From NCBI GenBank assembly GCA_902749685.1, contig CACVKW010001504.1:1-64000 (forward strand): a stretch of DNA of 64,000 nucleotides, written 5' to 3'. The notes below the pieces were generated by a model. The model was not told the origin of the DNA. It did not search any database and saw only the letters and a program-made list of their open reading frames with translations. This DNA is from Olavius sp. associated proteobacterium Delta 1. Its GTDB lineage: Bacteria; Desulfobacterota; Desulfobacteria; Desulfobacterales; JAFDCJ01. Shown here piece after piece: positions 46,337 to 55,390 of the stretch; positions within the stretch are counted from its first letter, which is position 1; each line of letters begins with the position of its first letter. Made by a program: the position numbers and the translations under genes.

Positions 46337-46843
46337 TTAATTTCCGCCACCAAATCCCGGTGGCTCCGGTGTCAGGATTGCTATCTCATTGTTCTCTTCG
46401 ATTATGACGGTGGTCCACTGTTTACTTGAATACCAGATTCCAATCTGTTTACCGTTGTCATCCAGGATGATGGAGCCATAGGGCGGGTATCCATAAATAT
46501 TATCCATTTTTGATACCCAGCTTCTCAAAAGAGGCGTGGTAAGCTGAACTTCGCGCCACATTCCCGGTCGGAGTTTGTATTTTTTATTTACCCCAATAAT
46601 GGCATAGGGAATATTGGCCTGACCGCAGGTGTAATATTTGTGATTCGGCAGTACTTTATAGGTTTGAAACGTACGGTTTACATCTCGATCCCGCTTTAGT
46701 TTGCCGTATTTGAAACTCGGTAAATTGACAGTTCCTATGCCTGGTATTTCAAGGGCATATGCATTAGACGCCATTGCGATTATTGCCAGATAAATCATCA
46801 GCCATCGCGCAATTTTAAGAAAGTAGCTCCTGGTAACGGTCAT
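46337..46843 (-). CDS. secreted/anchored protein, unknown
   Basis: A 168-residue protein with a signal anchor (residues 10-30) and a mature part rich in Tyr and Trp (YGYPPYGSIILDDNGKQIG, WTTVIIEENNEI). GGAG lies eight bases before the start. The later half looks like a small beta-barrel. No family recognised. It ends GFGGGN. Confidence 0.65.
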   Translation of the reverse strand: MTVTRSYFLKIARWLMIYLAIIAMASNAYALEIPGIGTVNLPSFKYGKLKRDRDVNRTFQTYKVLPNHKYYTCGQANIPYAIIGVNKKYKLRPGMWREVQLTTPLLRSWVSKMDNIYGYPPYGSIILDDNGKQIGIWYSSKQWTTVIIEENNEIAILTPEPPGFGGGN

Positions 46844-47041
46844 CGGTTCACTCCGTATTAAATTAAAAATAATCCTATTTGCAGCCGGGATGATTTGTAA
46901 CAGAAGTGTTATTAAAACGCCAGTATCAAATTATTCAACGAATAATGTTTAAAGGCTCAACCCTCCTGCTGGTTTCCTTGAAAAATTGAAAGCGGGGATT
47001 ATTATTTATAGGTATGGTTTTCAAAAGAGGGTCTTTGAATT

Positions 47042-47500
47042 ATGAAGTTTGAAAATAGCGTGATTATCAACCAGCCGGTTCATAACGTATTTGATTTTGT
47101 AACAAATCTTAACAACAATACCAAATGGCAGACGGATATTCTGGAATTGGCAATGACTTCGGAGGGTCGCTTCGGACCGGGTTCTACTTATCGCTGTGTG
47201 AACCGGTTTATGGGTCAACGTATAGAAACAGAGGGGGTAATTACCGATTACGTGCCTGACCAGACATGTTCTTTCCGGATTACGTCCGGCACGATGACTG
47301 GTGAAAGCAACTTTTTTTTCGAAGCAGTGGGCGGCGCCACGAAATTTACCACCACGGCAAACCTTGACCTGCGATACTTCAAGATGGGCAAAATATTTGT
47401 AAAACGCAAAATCTATAAACAATTGAAAAATGACATGCTTCAATTGAAAAAAATCCTGGAAAACGGTAAAAACACGCTCTTAAGGTTCGACGGGATTTGA
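47042..47500 (+). CDS. SRPBCC-fold protein (polyketide cyclase-like)
   Basis: A 152-residue START/SRPBCC protein: FENSVIINQPVHNVFDFVTNL, then NTKWQTDI, VNRFMGQRIETEG and a C-terminal helix LKNDMLQLKKILEN. These match the family's N-terminal strand-helix (xVxxPxxxVF) and ligand-cavity parts. It binds a hydrophobic ligand; no enzyme residue can be named. Its end overlaps the end of the convergent Rrf2 gene by 21 bases. Confidence 0.85.
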   Translation: MKFENSVIINQPVHNVFDFVTNLNNNTKWQTDILELAMTSEGRFGPGSTYRCVNRFMGQRIETEGVITDYVPDQTCSFRITSGTMTGESNFFFEAVGGATKFTTTANLDLRYFKMGKIFVKRKIYKQLKNDMLQLKKILENGKNTLLRFDGI

Positions 47501-47953
47501 TTCCGGCTCGGCGGTCAGATAATCAACAATTTTGTTTTGGCATACATCTTTTTTTAGCGTGATCAGATCGGCAAATGTGATCAAGGACAGCCTTTGAAAC
47601 ATGGCCGTGGCAGCCTCCATCCATAGATAACGCGTCAAACACGCATCTACGCGCTCGCAATCTTCCGGGTCTTTGTCACAATGTATCAGCGTATCGCCGC
47701 CTTCAAGCACAGCCACGATTTCACCCACGGTAATCTCTTCAGGTGCTTTTGAGAGCATATGACCGCCCTTGGCTCCCCGGAAGCTTTTTATATAATCGGC
47801 TTGTTTTAAGGGCCGGATAATCTGCTCCAGATATTTCAACGAAATATTCTGCCGGTTGGCTATTTCTCCCAGTTGAATAGCACCCTGACCGTAGTTTTGT
47901 GCCATATCCAGTATCATGCGTGTGCCATACCTGGTTTTTGTTGAAAGCTTCAT
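47480..47953 (-). CDS. Rrf2-family transcription regulator
   Basis: A 157-residue Rrf2 regulator. The winged helix occupies residues 1-85 (LSTKTRYGTRMILDMAQ, IANRQNISLKYLEQII, GAKGGHML). The three cysteines in HCDKDPEDCERVDAC (spacing C-x6-C-x5-C) are placed as in IscR/RsrR-type proteins that bind an iron-sulfur cluster. It probably senses Fe-S or redox state, or acts as an iron-sulfur regulator. It is divergent from the SDR gene at 48164 and so may control that cluster. Confidence 0.9.
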   Translation of the reverse strand: MKLSTKTRYGTRMILDMAQNYGQGAIQLGEIANRQNISLKYLEQIIRPLKQADYIKSFRGAKGGHMLSKAPEEITVGEIVAVLEGGDTLIHCDKDPEDCERVDACLTRYLWMEAATAMFQRLSLITFADLITLKKDVCQNKIVDYLTAEPESNPVEP

Positions 47954-48163
47954 TTACCGTCTCCCATAAACACAGCGTCATTACGATAGTGAAAAAAGGA
48001 TTATATAATGACCCGCTAGGCTATAAAATTAATACGCAACAGTCAAGTTAGAAAAAGCCGCTAAATATATATTGACAACTTCCCAGCTCCCCCATAGTAA
48101 TCCGTAGTTGGTTGAGAAAAGAATCCGTTTTGGCATCAATCCAAGACATGTTAGGTGATTACC

Positions 48164-49000
48164 ATGTATCTAGATTTAAAAGGCAAGACGGCCCTGGTGA
48201 CCGGTGCCGGCAAAAAATCTGGTATCGGCTATGCGATTGCTCAGAAATTGGCTGACAGCGGTGCCAATGTGGTGATTGCCGATATGGTTAAAAAAGACGA
48301 TGGGAGCCAGCCGCCTGTTTCCGGAAACCGTGAGGAAATGATTGCCCTGACGGAAGAGCTGTCCCGGCGATTTGATGTAAAGGCCGCCTTTGTTGCGGTG
48401 GATGTCTCCAATAATTCTTCTATCAAGCAAATGGCGGATGAGGTAAGCGCTCAGTTTGAAAATGTGCAGATTCTTTGCAACAACGCGGGTACTGTTCTGG
48501 GGGTTCCCAGTGCGATTCATACATATGACGATGACGCCTGGCTGAAAACACTGGACGTAAATCTAAATGGCGTCTTTCGGGTATCCAAGGCTGTTATTCC
48601 CTTGATGATGAATACCGGTGGCAGTGTCATCAACATTGCCTCCCGCGCCGCTAAAGTGCCGCCGCTGTTTAATGGTGCTTATGCGGTGGCCAAAGCCGGC
48701 GTTGTCATGTTGACCAAAGTCATGGCACGTGAGTTGGCCGGCAACGGTATCCGGGTCAATGCCGTTTGCCCGGGTGTTATTGCCACTGATTTCACGCGGT
48801 GGCGATTCAATCTGGAGGCACAGATTCTGAATTCAACCAGCGAAGATCGTGAAGCGGAAATGGTTCAATCAATCCCCATGGGTCGCCTGGGGTCTTCAGA
48901 GGAAGTGGCAAACCTGGTGGCTTTTCTGGCCTCCAATCAATCTTCCTACACAACCGGACAGGCGATAAATGTGACCGGAGGACAGTTGATGGAACTCTGA
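48164..49000 (+). CDS. short-chain dehydrogenase (SDR), long-insert type
   Basis: A 278-residue SDR. Cofactor motif TGAGKKSGIGYAIA, then NNAGTVLG, a Ser in NIASRAAKV, and the YxxxK pair in YAVAKAGV. The start ATG at 48164 has an AGGTGA site; a GTG three codons upstream would extend it only slightly. It should interconvert an alcohol and a ketone with NAD(P). The first gene in a four-gene + strand cluster (48-53 kb). Confidence 0.9.
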   Translation: MYLDLKGKTALVTGAGKKSGIGYAIAQKLADSGANVVIADMVKKDDGSQPPVSGNREEMIALTEELSRRFDVKAAFVAVDVSNNSSIKQMADEVSAQFENVQILCNNAGTVLGVPSAIHTYDDDAWLKTLDVNLNGVFRVSKAVIPLMMNTGGSVINIASRAAKVPPLFNGAYAVAKAGVVMLTKVMARELAGNGIRVNAVCPGVIATDFTRWRFNLEAQILNSTSEDREAEMVQSIPMGRLGSSEEVANLVAFLASNQSSYTTGQAINVTGGQLMEL

Positions 49001-49007
49001 CTTTAAG

Positions 49008-49042
49008 AAGGTTTCAGGTGTCGGGTTTCAGGTGTCAGCAGG
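49008..49042. repeat. word-like repeat (GGTTTCAGGTGTCGGG family)
   Basis: GGTTTCAGGTGTCGGGTTTC and further copies behind the SDR gene. Same family at 52160-52187, 52339-52410 and 63651-63680. Confidence 0.65.
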
Positions 49043-49100
49043 ACAGCGCGGTATCAAATAATTATACAGGTATCAAAGATATACCAACAGGGGAGGATAT

Positions 49101-50834
49101 ATGAGCGAAATAACCGGTGGTGAACTTCTGGTCCGATGCCTGCACGCAGAAGGGGTGCGGTTCATACATGGGATTACCGATGGAACTTACATGATGGTGA
49201 TTGAAGCGCTCGAGCGGCTTGGCGAGGAGTTGGGCATCCGGCTGATTGTGCCGCGTCACGAGGCGGCGGCAGCCCATGCCTGCGATGCGTACACGCGGGT
49301 AACGGGAGATCCGGCAGTCGTGATGGCCTGCGCCGGCCCCGGGGCTGCCAATCTGGTTGCCGGGCTGATGTGTGCTGAAGCCGAAGGCAGTCCGGTGATT
49401 GCCATTACGACCTCCCGCCGCAGCGACATTTCTGATTCCTATGTCCATCAGGGGGGGATGCAGGTCAGCCGCCACCTCGATATTTTCCGACCGGCAGTCA
49501 AATGGAATGGGAAAGTCGATCACTGGGCCCGCATCCCCGATATGGTCCGCCATGCCTTCCGGGTGGCAACCTCCGGGCGCCCGGGCCCGGTCCACATCCT
49601 GATACCTGAAAATATTCTCGGCCAACGGTGTGAAGCGGATGCGGTTTCCATCTGGAGTGCGGATACCTATCGGGTCATCGAGCCTGCCGGGTATGATCCG
49701 GAATGTATTCACCGGGCAGCCGAATTGCTGGCGGAAGCGGACCTGGTCAATATCCATTGCGGCAACGGGGCCGAGCGGGCCAATGCCGGGCATGAAATCC
49801 GCGAGCTTGCCGAACACCTTGGGGCCGCCGTCACCAATACGATCAGGGCCAGGGGTATCATATCCGACGAACACCCGCTGTGTTTTCATCCGACCTGCTT
49901 ATCCAGAATCATGGCCAACAGCCAGGCCGATGTGGTCCTGGCCGTCGGCACCCGGCTTGGGGAACTGAATATGTGGGGACGGCCTCCGATGTGGGGTGAG
50001 CCGCAAAATCAGCGTCTCATTCAGGTTGATACCGAACCAACCCACATCGGTTTAAACCGGCCGGTTGATATACCGCTTTTGGGTGATGCCGCGGTGGTCC
50101 TATCCCATTTGCTGGATGCTGTTAAAAGAATTGCACCCCAAAAGGAGGCCCATCCGAAGATTGCGGAGTTTCGCGCCGTCCAGGACGACTGGCGGAAAGA
50201 ACTGGACGAGGCCGTGGCCGACCTGGAGCGATCGCCCATGCTGACGGGGCAGATATTGACGGTCTGCAATGAATTTTTTCCAGCAGATGCCATTTTTGTG
50301 ATGGACGGCGGCAACACAACGCTCTGGAATATTCATTATCACGTGCCCAAAACCCCACGTTCGGTGATGTATTCCATGAACTACGGCCATCTGGGCACCG
50401 GATTACCCTATGCCCTCGGGGCCAAACTCGCACGCCCGGACAAAGCGGTTTATTGTGTGACCGGCGATAGTGCTTTTGGCTTCAATATGCAGGAACTCGA
50501 AACGGCGGTGCGAAATAATCTGCCGGTTATCATCATTGTTGCCGTAGATGGGGCATACGGGATGGAGAAAACGGCGCAGCGGCGTATGTTCGGACGTGAA
50601 GCCGACTGGTTCGGCCACGACCATGCCCCGGTCCGATATGACCAGGTGGCCGTTGCCATGGGGTGTCATGGTGAATTCGTCAGCAAAGGGTCGGAGATAA
50701 AACCCGCTCTTGAACGGGCGCGGGCTTCGGGCAAGCCGGCGGTTATCCATGCCGAGGTGGATCCGGCAGCCAACGTGGATCCCCCCGGCAACTGGCTCTG
50801 GACGGCCGCGCGCACCGGTAAGCTGGAAATGTAG
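49101..50834 (+). CDS. thiamine-diphosphate enzyme, acetolactate synthase-like
   Basis: A 577-residue ThDP-dependent enzyme in three domains. The Pyr domain has the catalytic Glu in VPRHEAAAAHACDAY near residue 55; a central domain follows; and the PP domain carries GDSAFGFNMQELETAVRNN near 452. The GDG of the usual motif reads GDS. The wording fits the acetolactate synthase / 2-hydroxyacyl-CoA lyase group, but no FAD or CoA part is clear, so the reaction (2-oxo acid decarboxylation or C-C lyase) is open. GGGGAGG lies before the ATG. Together with two SDRs and a BASS carrier it probably handles an imported carboxylic acid. Confidence 0.85.
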   Translation: MSEITGGELLVRCLHAEGVRFIHGITDGTYMMVIEALERLGEELGIRLIVPRHEAAAAHACDAYTRVTGDPAVVMACAGPGAANLVAGLMCAEAEGSPVIAITTSRRSDISDSYVHQGGMQVSRHLDIFRPAVKWNGKVDHWARIPDMVRHAFRVATSGRPGPVHILIPENILGQRCEADAVSIWSADTYRVIEPAGYDPECIHRAAELLAEADLVNIHCGNGAERANAGHEIRELAEHLGAAVTNTIRARGIISDEHPLCFHPTCLSRIMANSQADVVLAVGTRLGELNMWGRPPMWGEPQNQRLIQVDTEPTHIGLNRPVDIPLLGDAAVVLSHLLDAVKRIAPQKEAHPKIAEFRAVQDDWRKELDEAVADLERSPMLTGQILTVCNEFFPADAIFVMDGGNTTLWNIHYHVPKTPRSVMYSMNYGHLGTGLPYALGAKLARPDKAVYCVTGDSAFGFNMQELETAVRNNLPVIIIVAVDGAYGMEKTAQRRMFGREADWFGHDHAPVRYDQVAVAMGCHGEFVSKGSEIKPALERARASGKPAVIHAEVDPAANVDPPGNWLWTAARTGKLEM

Positions 50835-51243
50835 ATGGGTTGCGGGGTACGGGATACGGGTTGCGGGATTCGTGTTGCGGGTTATAGGTTGTGGGATGCG
50901 TGTTTTACGATTTCGGATTGATAAAACCAGATAGGAAGGAGTCGAGTTGCGGGTTGCGGAAAAATGAAGGGGAATAGTTAGATCGGATCTCAGTTTGATC
51001 GCAAAAGAGATTTCGGCCAGACAGAGTCTCTTGCGGGAATAAAAGAGCGAATATCGAATTTTAAGTGAGGAATTCTGCCTGTCGAGAGCTTCAGGGTCGA
51101 ACGATTCATTTTTATGAAATCGAGAGACAGAGCGTAGCGAATCCGCTGATAAATCCACATTCCGAAATCCGAAATCGATAATCTCTGTCATCTGCCATTC
51201 GGAGCCGGCCAATTGTTAAAACCAATAAAATGGGGGAGTAGCC
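50835..51243. repeat. intergenic region with degenerate repeat
   Basis: Between 50836 and 50900 the sequence repeats GGGTTGCGGG, GGGATACGGG and GGGTTATAGG. The rest holds no gene that can be supported. Confidence 0.6.
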
Positions 51244-52161
51244 ATGGACGTTGCGGCGATTGACCAGGTGCGGCTTAACTTTAATCCCCAGGGGCTTTTG
51301 GCGATCAACGCCGCCATTGGCCTGATGATGCTGGGCGTGGCCCTCGAGCTGAAACTCGAAGATTTTAAGCGAATTTTCCGAGCGCCAAAAGCACCGGCAA
51401 TCGGTCTGGCAACACAGTTTATTCTATTGCCGGCGTTCACGTTTTTGCTGACATTGATCCTGCAGCCACCGCCGTCGATTGCGCTGGGCATGATCCTTGT
51501 GGCCGCCTGCCCCGGCGGCAACCTGTCTAACATCATCACCTACCTGGCGCATGGTAATTGTGCGGTGTCGGTCAGCATGACTGCCGTATCGACTGCTGCG
51601 GCCATATTCATGACACCCTTAAATTTGACTGTATGGGGAAGCCTCAATCCTCAGACTGCCCAAATTCTCAAAAAAGTAAGCCTCAGCCCATTTGACGTAT
51701 TCATCAATATTTTCATCATTCTCGGTATTCCGCTGATCGTGGGTTTGTCGGTATCACACTATTTTCCGTCCCTGGTCCAAAAGGTCAGAAAGCCATTTAA
51801 AATTTTTTCGCTGATATTTTTTCTTGGCATCGTCGCGGCAGCACTGATTGCCAACTGGCAAAATTTTATCAACTATGTCGGGCTGGTCTTTTTCGGTGTC
51901 CTGATTCACAATGCCCTGGCATTGAATCTGGGATACTGGTGCGGCCGGTTGTTGCGGCTTAACGAGCAGGATACCCGTGCAGTTTCAATTGAGGTGGGGA
52001 TCCAGAATTCGGGCCTGGGTTTAGTTCTGGTGTTCACCTTTTTTCAAGGACTTGGCGGCATGGCGATCATCACGGCCTGGTGGGGAATCTGGCATATCAT
52101 CGCCGGTCTGGCTGCGGCATTTTTCTTTTCACGAAGACCGTTGCCGGATGATAGAGGATAG
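51244..52161 (+). CDS. bile acid:sodium symporter family (BASS) protein
   Basis: A 305-residue integral membrane protein with nine or ten helices. It has a LMMLGVALELKLEDFKRI region, an ACPGGNLSNIITYLAHGN motif (the family's signature near residue 95-110 that forms the discontinuous helix), and VGIQNSGLGLVL in the second half. It would import an organic anion with Na+. In the cluster with the ThDP enzyme and SDRs the cargo could be the substrate of that pathway. Confidence 0.9.
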   Translation: MDVAAIDQVRLNFNPQGLLAINAAIGLMMLGVALELKLEDFKRIFRAPKAPAIGLATQFILLPAFTFLLTLILQPPPSIALGMILVAACPGGNLSNIITYLAHGNCAVSVSMTAVSTAAAIFMTPLNLTVWGSLNPQTAQILKKVSLSPFDVFINIFIILGIPLIVGLSVSHYFPSLVQKVRKPFKIFSLIFFLGIVAAALIANWQNFINYVGLVFFGVLIHNALALNLGYWCGRLLRLNEQDTRAVSIEVGIQNSGLGLVLVFTFFQGLGGMAIITAWWGIWHIIAGLAAAFFFSRRPLPDDRG

Positions 52162-52410
52162 GTGTCAGGTGTCAGGTTTCAGGGGGGACTTAGTGGCAAA
52201 GCAGAACTATGGTGGTTGGAGAAAACATTGTAGTGTTAAGTTTTTTATTTAGAGCGCTTGGACAGGGTAACCAAGCAAGCTCAAGGTTTTTTGCCTCCAG
52301 GATGGGAGGCATTCAATTTCCGGTCAGTTCGCCTTTTTCCTGAAACCTGACACCTGAAACCTGAAACCTGACACCTGCGAAGCAACACCTGAAACCTGAC
52401 ACCTGAAACC
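52160..52410. repeat. word-like repeat cluster
   Basis: Arrays of GGTGTCAGGTTTCAGG on the forward strand (52160-52187) and reverse strand (52339-52410, CCTGAAACCTGACACCTG). The two arms could pair as a long hairpin. Confidence 0.65.
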
Positions 52411-52452
52411 CATCTGTTAAGGCGAAACCCAACAAAATTGGTAATATGAACT

Positions 52453-53265
52453 ATGCGAATCCAGGGTTTTAAAAATAAAGTCGTCATTGTCACCGGAGCC
52501 GCCAGTGGTATCGGCGCTGCCATTTGCCAAAGATTTGCCGGCGAGGGGGCAAAGATTGGCCTATTGGATATGGATCAAGCGGGCGTCAAGGTTGCGGCGG
52601 ATAAACTCAAGGGTGCCGGCGCTGATGCTGTGGGCATCAAATGTGACGTCGTCAATGAAGCGCAATGCACATCGGCGATCGGTGCGGTCATCGAGCTTTT
52701 CGGGGGTGTCGACCTACTCGTCAACAATGCCGGGATTACCCAGCGCAGCGCCTTTGTCGATACGAATATCAGCGTTTACCGCAAGGTCATGGACGTCAAT
52801 TTTTATGGTTCGTTGAATTGTACCCGGGCCGCCATCGGCAGTCTGATTGAACGCAAGGGGAGTATCATCGTTATTGAAAGCCTGGCCGGTTTGACACCAT
52901 TGCTGGGACGCACGGGCTATTGCGCCAGCAAGCATGCCCTGCACGGATTTTTCACGTCCCTGCGCTCGGAACTCCGGGACAGCGGCGTTCACATCATGCT
53001 CGTTTGCCCCGGATTTGTAAATACCAATCTTCAGACCCGGGCCCTGGGAGGTGACGGTCAGGTAACCGCCCACCCACAATCGGTGGTCGGAAAACCGACC
53101 TCAGCTGAAAAGGTCGCCGAAGCCATTTACAAAGGCGCACTGAACAAGCGGCATCTGCTCGTTTTAACTCCTGTGGGGAAGCTGGCTTACTGGATCAGCA
53201 GATTGGCGCCGGTACTGTATGAACGCCTCATGGCCAGGCAGGTAAGAGAGGAACTTAATAGGTAG
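52453..53265 (+). CDS. short-chain dehydrogenase
   Basis: A 270-residue classical SDR: TGAASGIGAAIC near residue 13, NNAGITQRS near 90, Ser in VIESLAGL, and YCASKHALHGFF with Tyr and Lys. The C-terminal extension (LAYWISRLAPVLYERLM) is hydrophobic and could bind a membrane or a lipid-like substrate. Last gene of the cluster. Confidence 0.88.
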   Translation: MRIQGFKNKVVIVTGAASGIGAAICQRFAGEGAKIGLLDMDQAGVKVAADKLKGAGADAVGIKCDVVNEAQCTSAIGAVIELFGGVDLLVNNAGITQRSAFVDTNISVYRKVMDVNFYGSLNCTRAAIGSLIERKGSIIVIESLAGLTPLLGRTGYCASKHALHGFFTSLRSELRDSGVHIMLVCPGFVNTNLQTRALGGDGQVTAHPQSVVGKPTSAEKVAEAIYKGALNKRHLLVLTPVGKLAYWISRLAPVLYERLMARQVREELNR

Positions 53266-53325
53266 GGAGGACAGCCGGCTAAGCGCTATACCAAACAGGA
53301 CCCGCCTGAGACGTAGAATTGAAAA

Positions 53326-55341
53326 TTGAAGATTGAAGATCGCATGCTATTGATCATCGGTGAACCGGGATCGGGGAAAACGACCCTGCTGAAATACTAT
53401 GCCATGTGCTGTCTGACCGAAGGCGCCAATCAGATGCTGGGAATCAATGAAACGATGCTGCCGATTTACTTTCCCCTGCGGGAATTGGAGCCGGATGAAG
53501 CGTATCCGTTACCCTTGCCCGAAAATTTGGCACGCTGGGCCGGGCGGCACGTTTTAAATATATCGGCCGAAACCTTTCGCGACTGGCTTCACAATCGGGA
53601 TACCCTGATTCTGCTGGATGGTTTGGATGAAATCAGTGAGTTGGCGCAGCGTAAAAGAGTTTGCGAATGGATTGATAACACCGCCCAGGGGTTAATCCGG
53701 GCCCGTTTTGTGATGGCATCCCGCTGGACCGGGTACCGCAAAGCCGATGGTATTGAGCTGGCCTTTGATCATCTGAGGGCCGATGTGAAGCCCTTTACGC
53801 CGGATCAACAGGCGGAGTTTCTAAAAAAATGGTTTTCAGCCGTGTTTTCAAGAGAGTATCACGATGTAAACGTCCCCGAAGCTGAATGGCAACAGCTACA
53901 AGAAATTCATGCCTTGAAAAAGGCGGACACGATCATCGAATACATCAGCGATAAAAAAAACAAACATCTCAGGGAACTGGCGGCGGTTCCCATGTTGCTT
54001 CAAATCATGGCCATTATCTGGAAAGAACGGGATCATTTGCCCCAAAGTCGCCCGGAGCTTTACAGCGCCGCTTTGAAATATTTATTGGATTACCGGGATC
54101 GCCGCAGAAATCTGAATCCCAAGCTGCCGGCCGACAAAGCAATGCGCGTGCTGGCGCCGATTTCGCTTTGGATGCAAGAGACGCTAATTGCTGATGAAGT
54201 GGCTAAATCTACGCTGCATAAACAAATGCAACCAACCATCAAGACGCTGGACGACGAATTGAGCAGTCAATCATTTTGTGAAAATTTGCGGGATCGGGCA
54301 GGTTTGATTGCGGATTACGGTGAAGACAGATATATCTTTCGTCATAAATCTCTGCGGGAATATTTAACGGGTTTGCAGCTTGTTAAAGATGTTCAGCAAC
54401 AGGAGCGTTTGAATAAACTGGTGAGCTGCTTTGGTGATGACTGGTGGGAAGAGCCGCTGATTTTTTTCATCAGCGAGGCCGATGACAATGATTTTGACAG
54501 ATTTATGGATACTTTTTTCCGGGCGGATTTCAGTAGGGAATTGAGCCCAGAATCCCAAAGCCTGCTGCAGCAAATGGTGGAGGAAGCATCCCAGCGTAAA
54601 ATCGATTCATTGGTCAGGCTTTTAAAAGACCGCCGCATTCATTCCAACAAACGCTATCGTCAATTTATTGATTATCTGGCAGGACAGCAAACCGAATTGG
54701 CCGATATCCTATCGCCTGATATTTACGGTTCACATGTTCTAAAAGTTTCCTTAAAAATCGAGGGCTTTACGGAATTCATTGGCGAAGATATTAAAAATTG
54801 GCCAAACATACTTCGATCTGAATACGATGAAGAAAAACGCTTTAAAGGCGACGACCAGCCAGTAGTCGGTGTTTCGTGGTATGCCGCCAGAGCGTATTGC
54901 TTATGGCTTTCTCTTATTGCCGCCAAAGAAGCGAATGTTGAGAGCGAGGAAGCCACGGGCTGGTTCAGGTTGCCCGATGAAGTAGAATGGGAATGGGCTG
55001 CCGCGGGTAGGGGACCTGACGACGGTCTGCGCGAGTATCCGTGGCCGTCGGATAAAGGCGGACCAAGTAAGAATTTGGCCAACTATGATGGTAATGTTGG
55101 AGCGACTACTCCGGTTGGGCAATACTCGGACGGCGCTTCTCCGGAAGGACTGCACGATATGGCCGGCAACGTCTGGGAGTGGATGGAGAATTGGTATGAC
55201 GAGGATAAAGATGTCCGTGCGTTGCGCGGCGGCTCCTGGCTCAACCTTGATGACGCTCTGCGCTGTTCCGCCCGCAGCAACTACGCCCCCGATGATCGTT
55301 ACCTCAGCTTCGGTTTTCGCGTGGTTCGTGCCCAGTCATAA
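53326..55341 (+). CDS. NACHT-type STAND NTPase with C-terminal FGE/C-type lectin domain, 5'-truncated
   Basis: A 671-residue protein. Walker A is GEPGSGKTT at 12-20, almost at the start, and Walker B LILLDGLDEIS at 94-104, as in NACHT NTPases. A helical arm follows (LPQSRPELYSAALKYLLD, RHKSLREYL). Residues 470-671 are a formylglycine-generating-enzyme/C-type-lectin-like domain (GWFRLPDEVEWEWAAAG, HDMAGNVWEWMENW, LRGGSW). STAND proteins normally carry 100-300 residues of effector domain before the P-loop; here the frame begins in an intergenic repeat and has no ribosome site, so the front is missing. The last ~30 residues (638-667) look like a DGR variable region. The start is TTG 53326 or ATG 53344. 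Confidence 0.8.
   Translation: MKIEDRMLLIIGEPGSGKTTLLKYYAMCCLTEGANQMLGINETMLPIYFPLRELEPDEAYPLPLPENLARWAGRHVLNISAETFRDWLHNRDTLILLDGLDEISELAQRKRVCEWIDNTAQGLIRARFVMASRWTGYRKADGIELAFDHLRADVKPFTPDQQAEFLKKWFSAVFSREYHDVNVPEAEWQQLQEIHALKKADTIIEYISDKKNKHLRELAAVPMLLQIMAIIWKERDHLPQSRPELYSAALKYLLDYRDRRRNLNPKLPADKAMRVLAPISLWMQETLIADEVAKSTLHKQMQPTIKTLDDELSSQSFCENLRDRAGLIADYGEDRYIFRHKSLREYLTGLQLVKDVQQQERLNKLVSCFGDDWWEEPLIFFISEADDNDFDRFMDTFFRADFSRELSPESQSLLQQMVEEASQRKIDSLVRLLKDRRIHSNKRYRQFIDYLAGQQTELADILSPDIYGSHVLKVSLKIEGFTEFIGEDIKNWPNILRSEYDEEKRFKGDDQPVVGVSWYAARAYCLWLSLIAAKEANVESEEATGWFRLPDEVEWEWAAAGRGPDDGLREYPWPSDKGGPSKNLANYDGNVGATTPVGQYSDGASPEGLHDMAGNVWEWMENWYDEDKDVRALRGGSWLNLDDALRCSARSNYAPDDRYLSFGFRVVRAQS
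55237..55323 (+). other. candidate DGR variable region
   Basis: Codons 638-666 of the NACHT-FGE gene. In diversity-generating retroelements AAC template codons are mutated at the A bases while the C stays, so the target carries NNC. Here nearly all likely variable positions end in C: CTC AAC (then CTT), AGC AAC TAC, and TAC CTC AGC TTC. It is followed by GFRVV, the usual invariant end. No reverse transcriptase or template repeat is in the window. Confidence 0.45.
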
Positions 55342-55390
55342 TTTCAGGTACTCCGGATATCTGTTCTTCTGATACTCTGAAGCGTTTCAG

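Noticed and set aside
49062-49889. 275-codon reverse frame opposite the ThDP enzyme
   Set aside because: Antisense shadow; no domain and no start signal, while the forward frame is a full enzyme.
50403-51212. 269-codon reverse frame at the end of the ThDP gene
   Set aside because: It runs through coding DNA and then low-complexity repeat text, which gives a repetitive translation without a motif.
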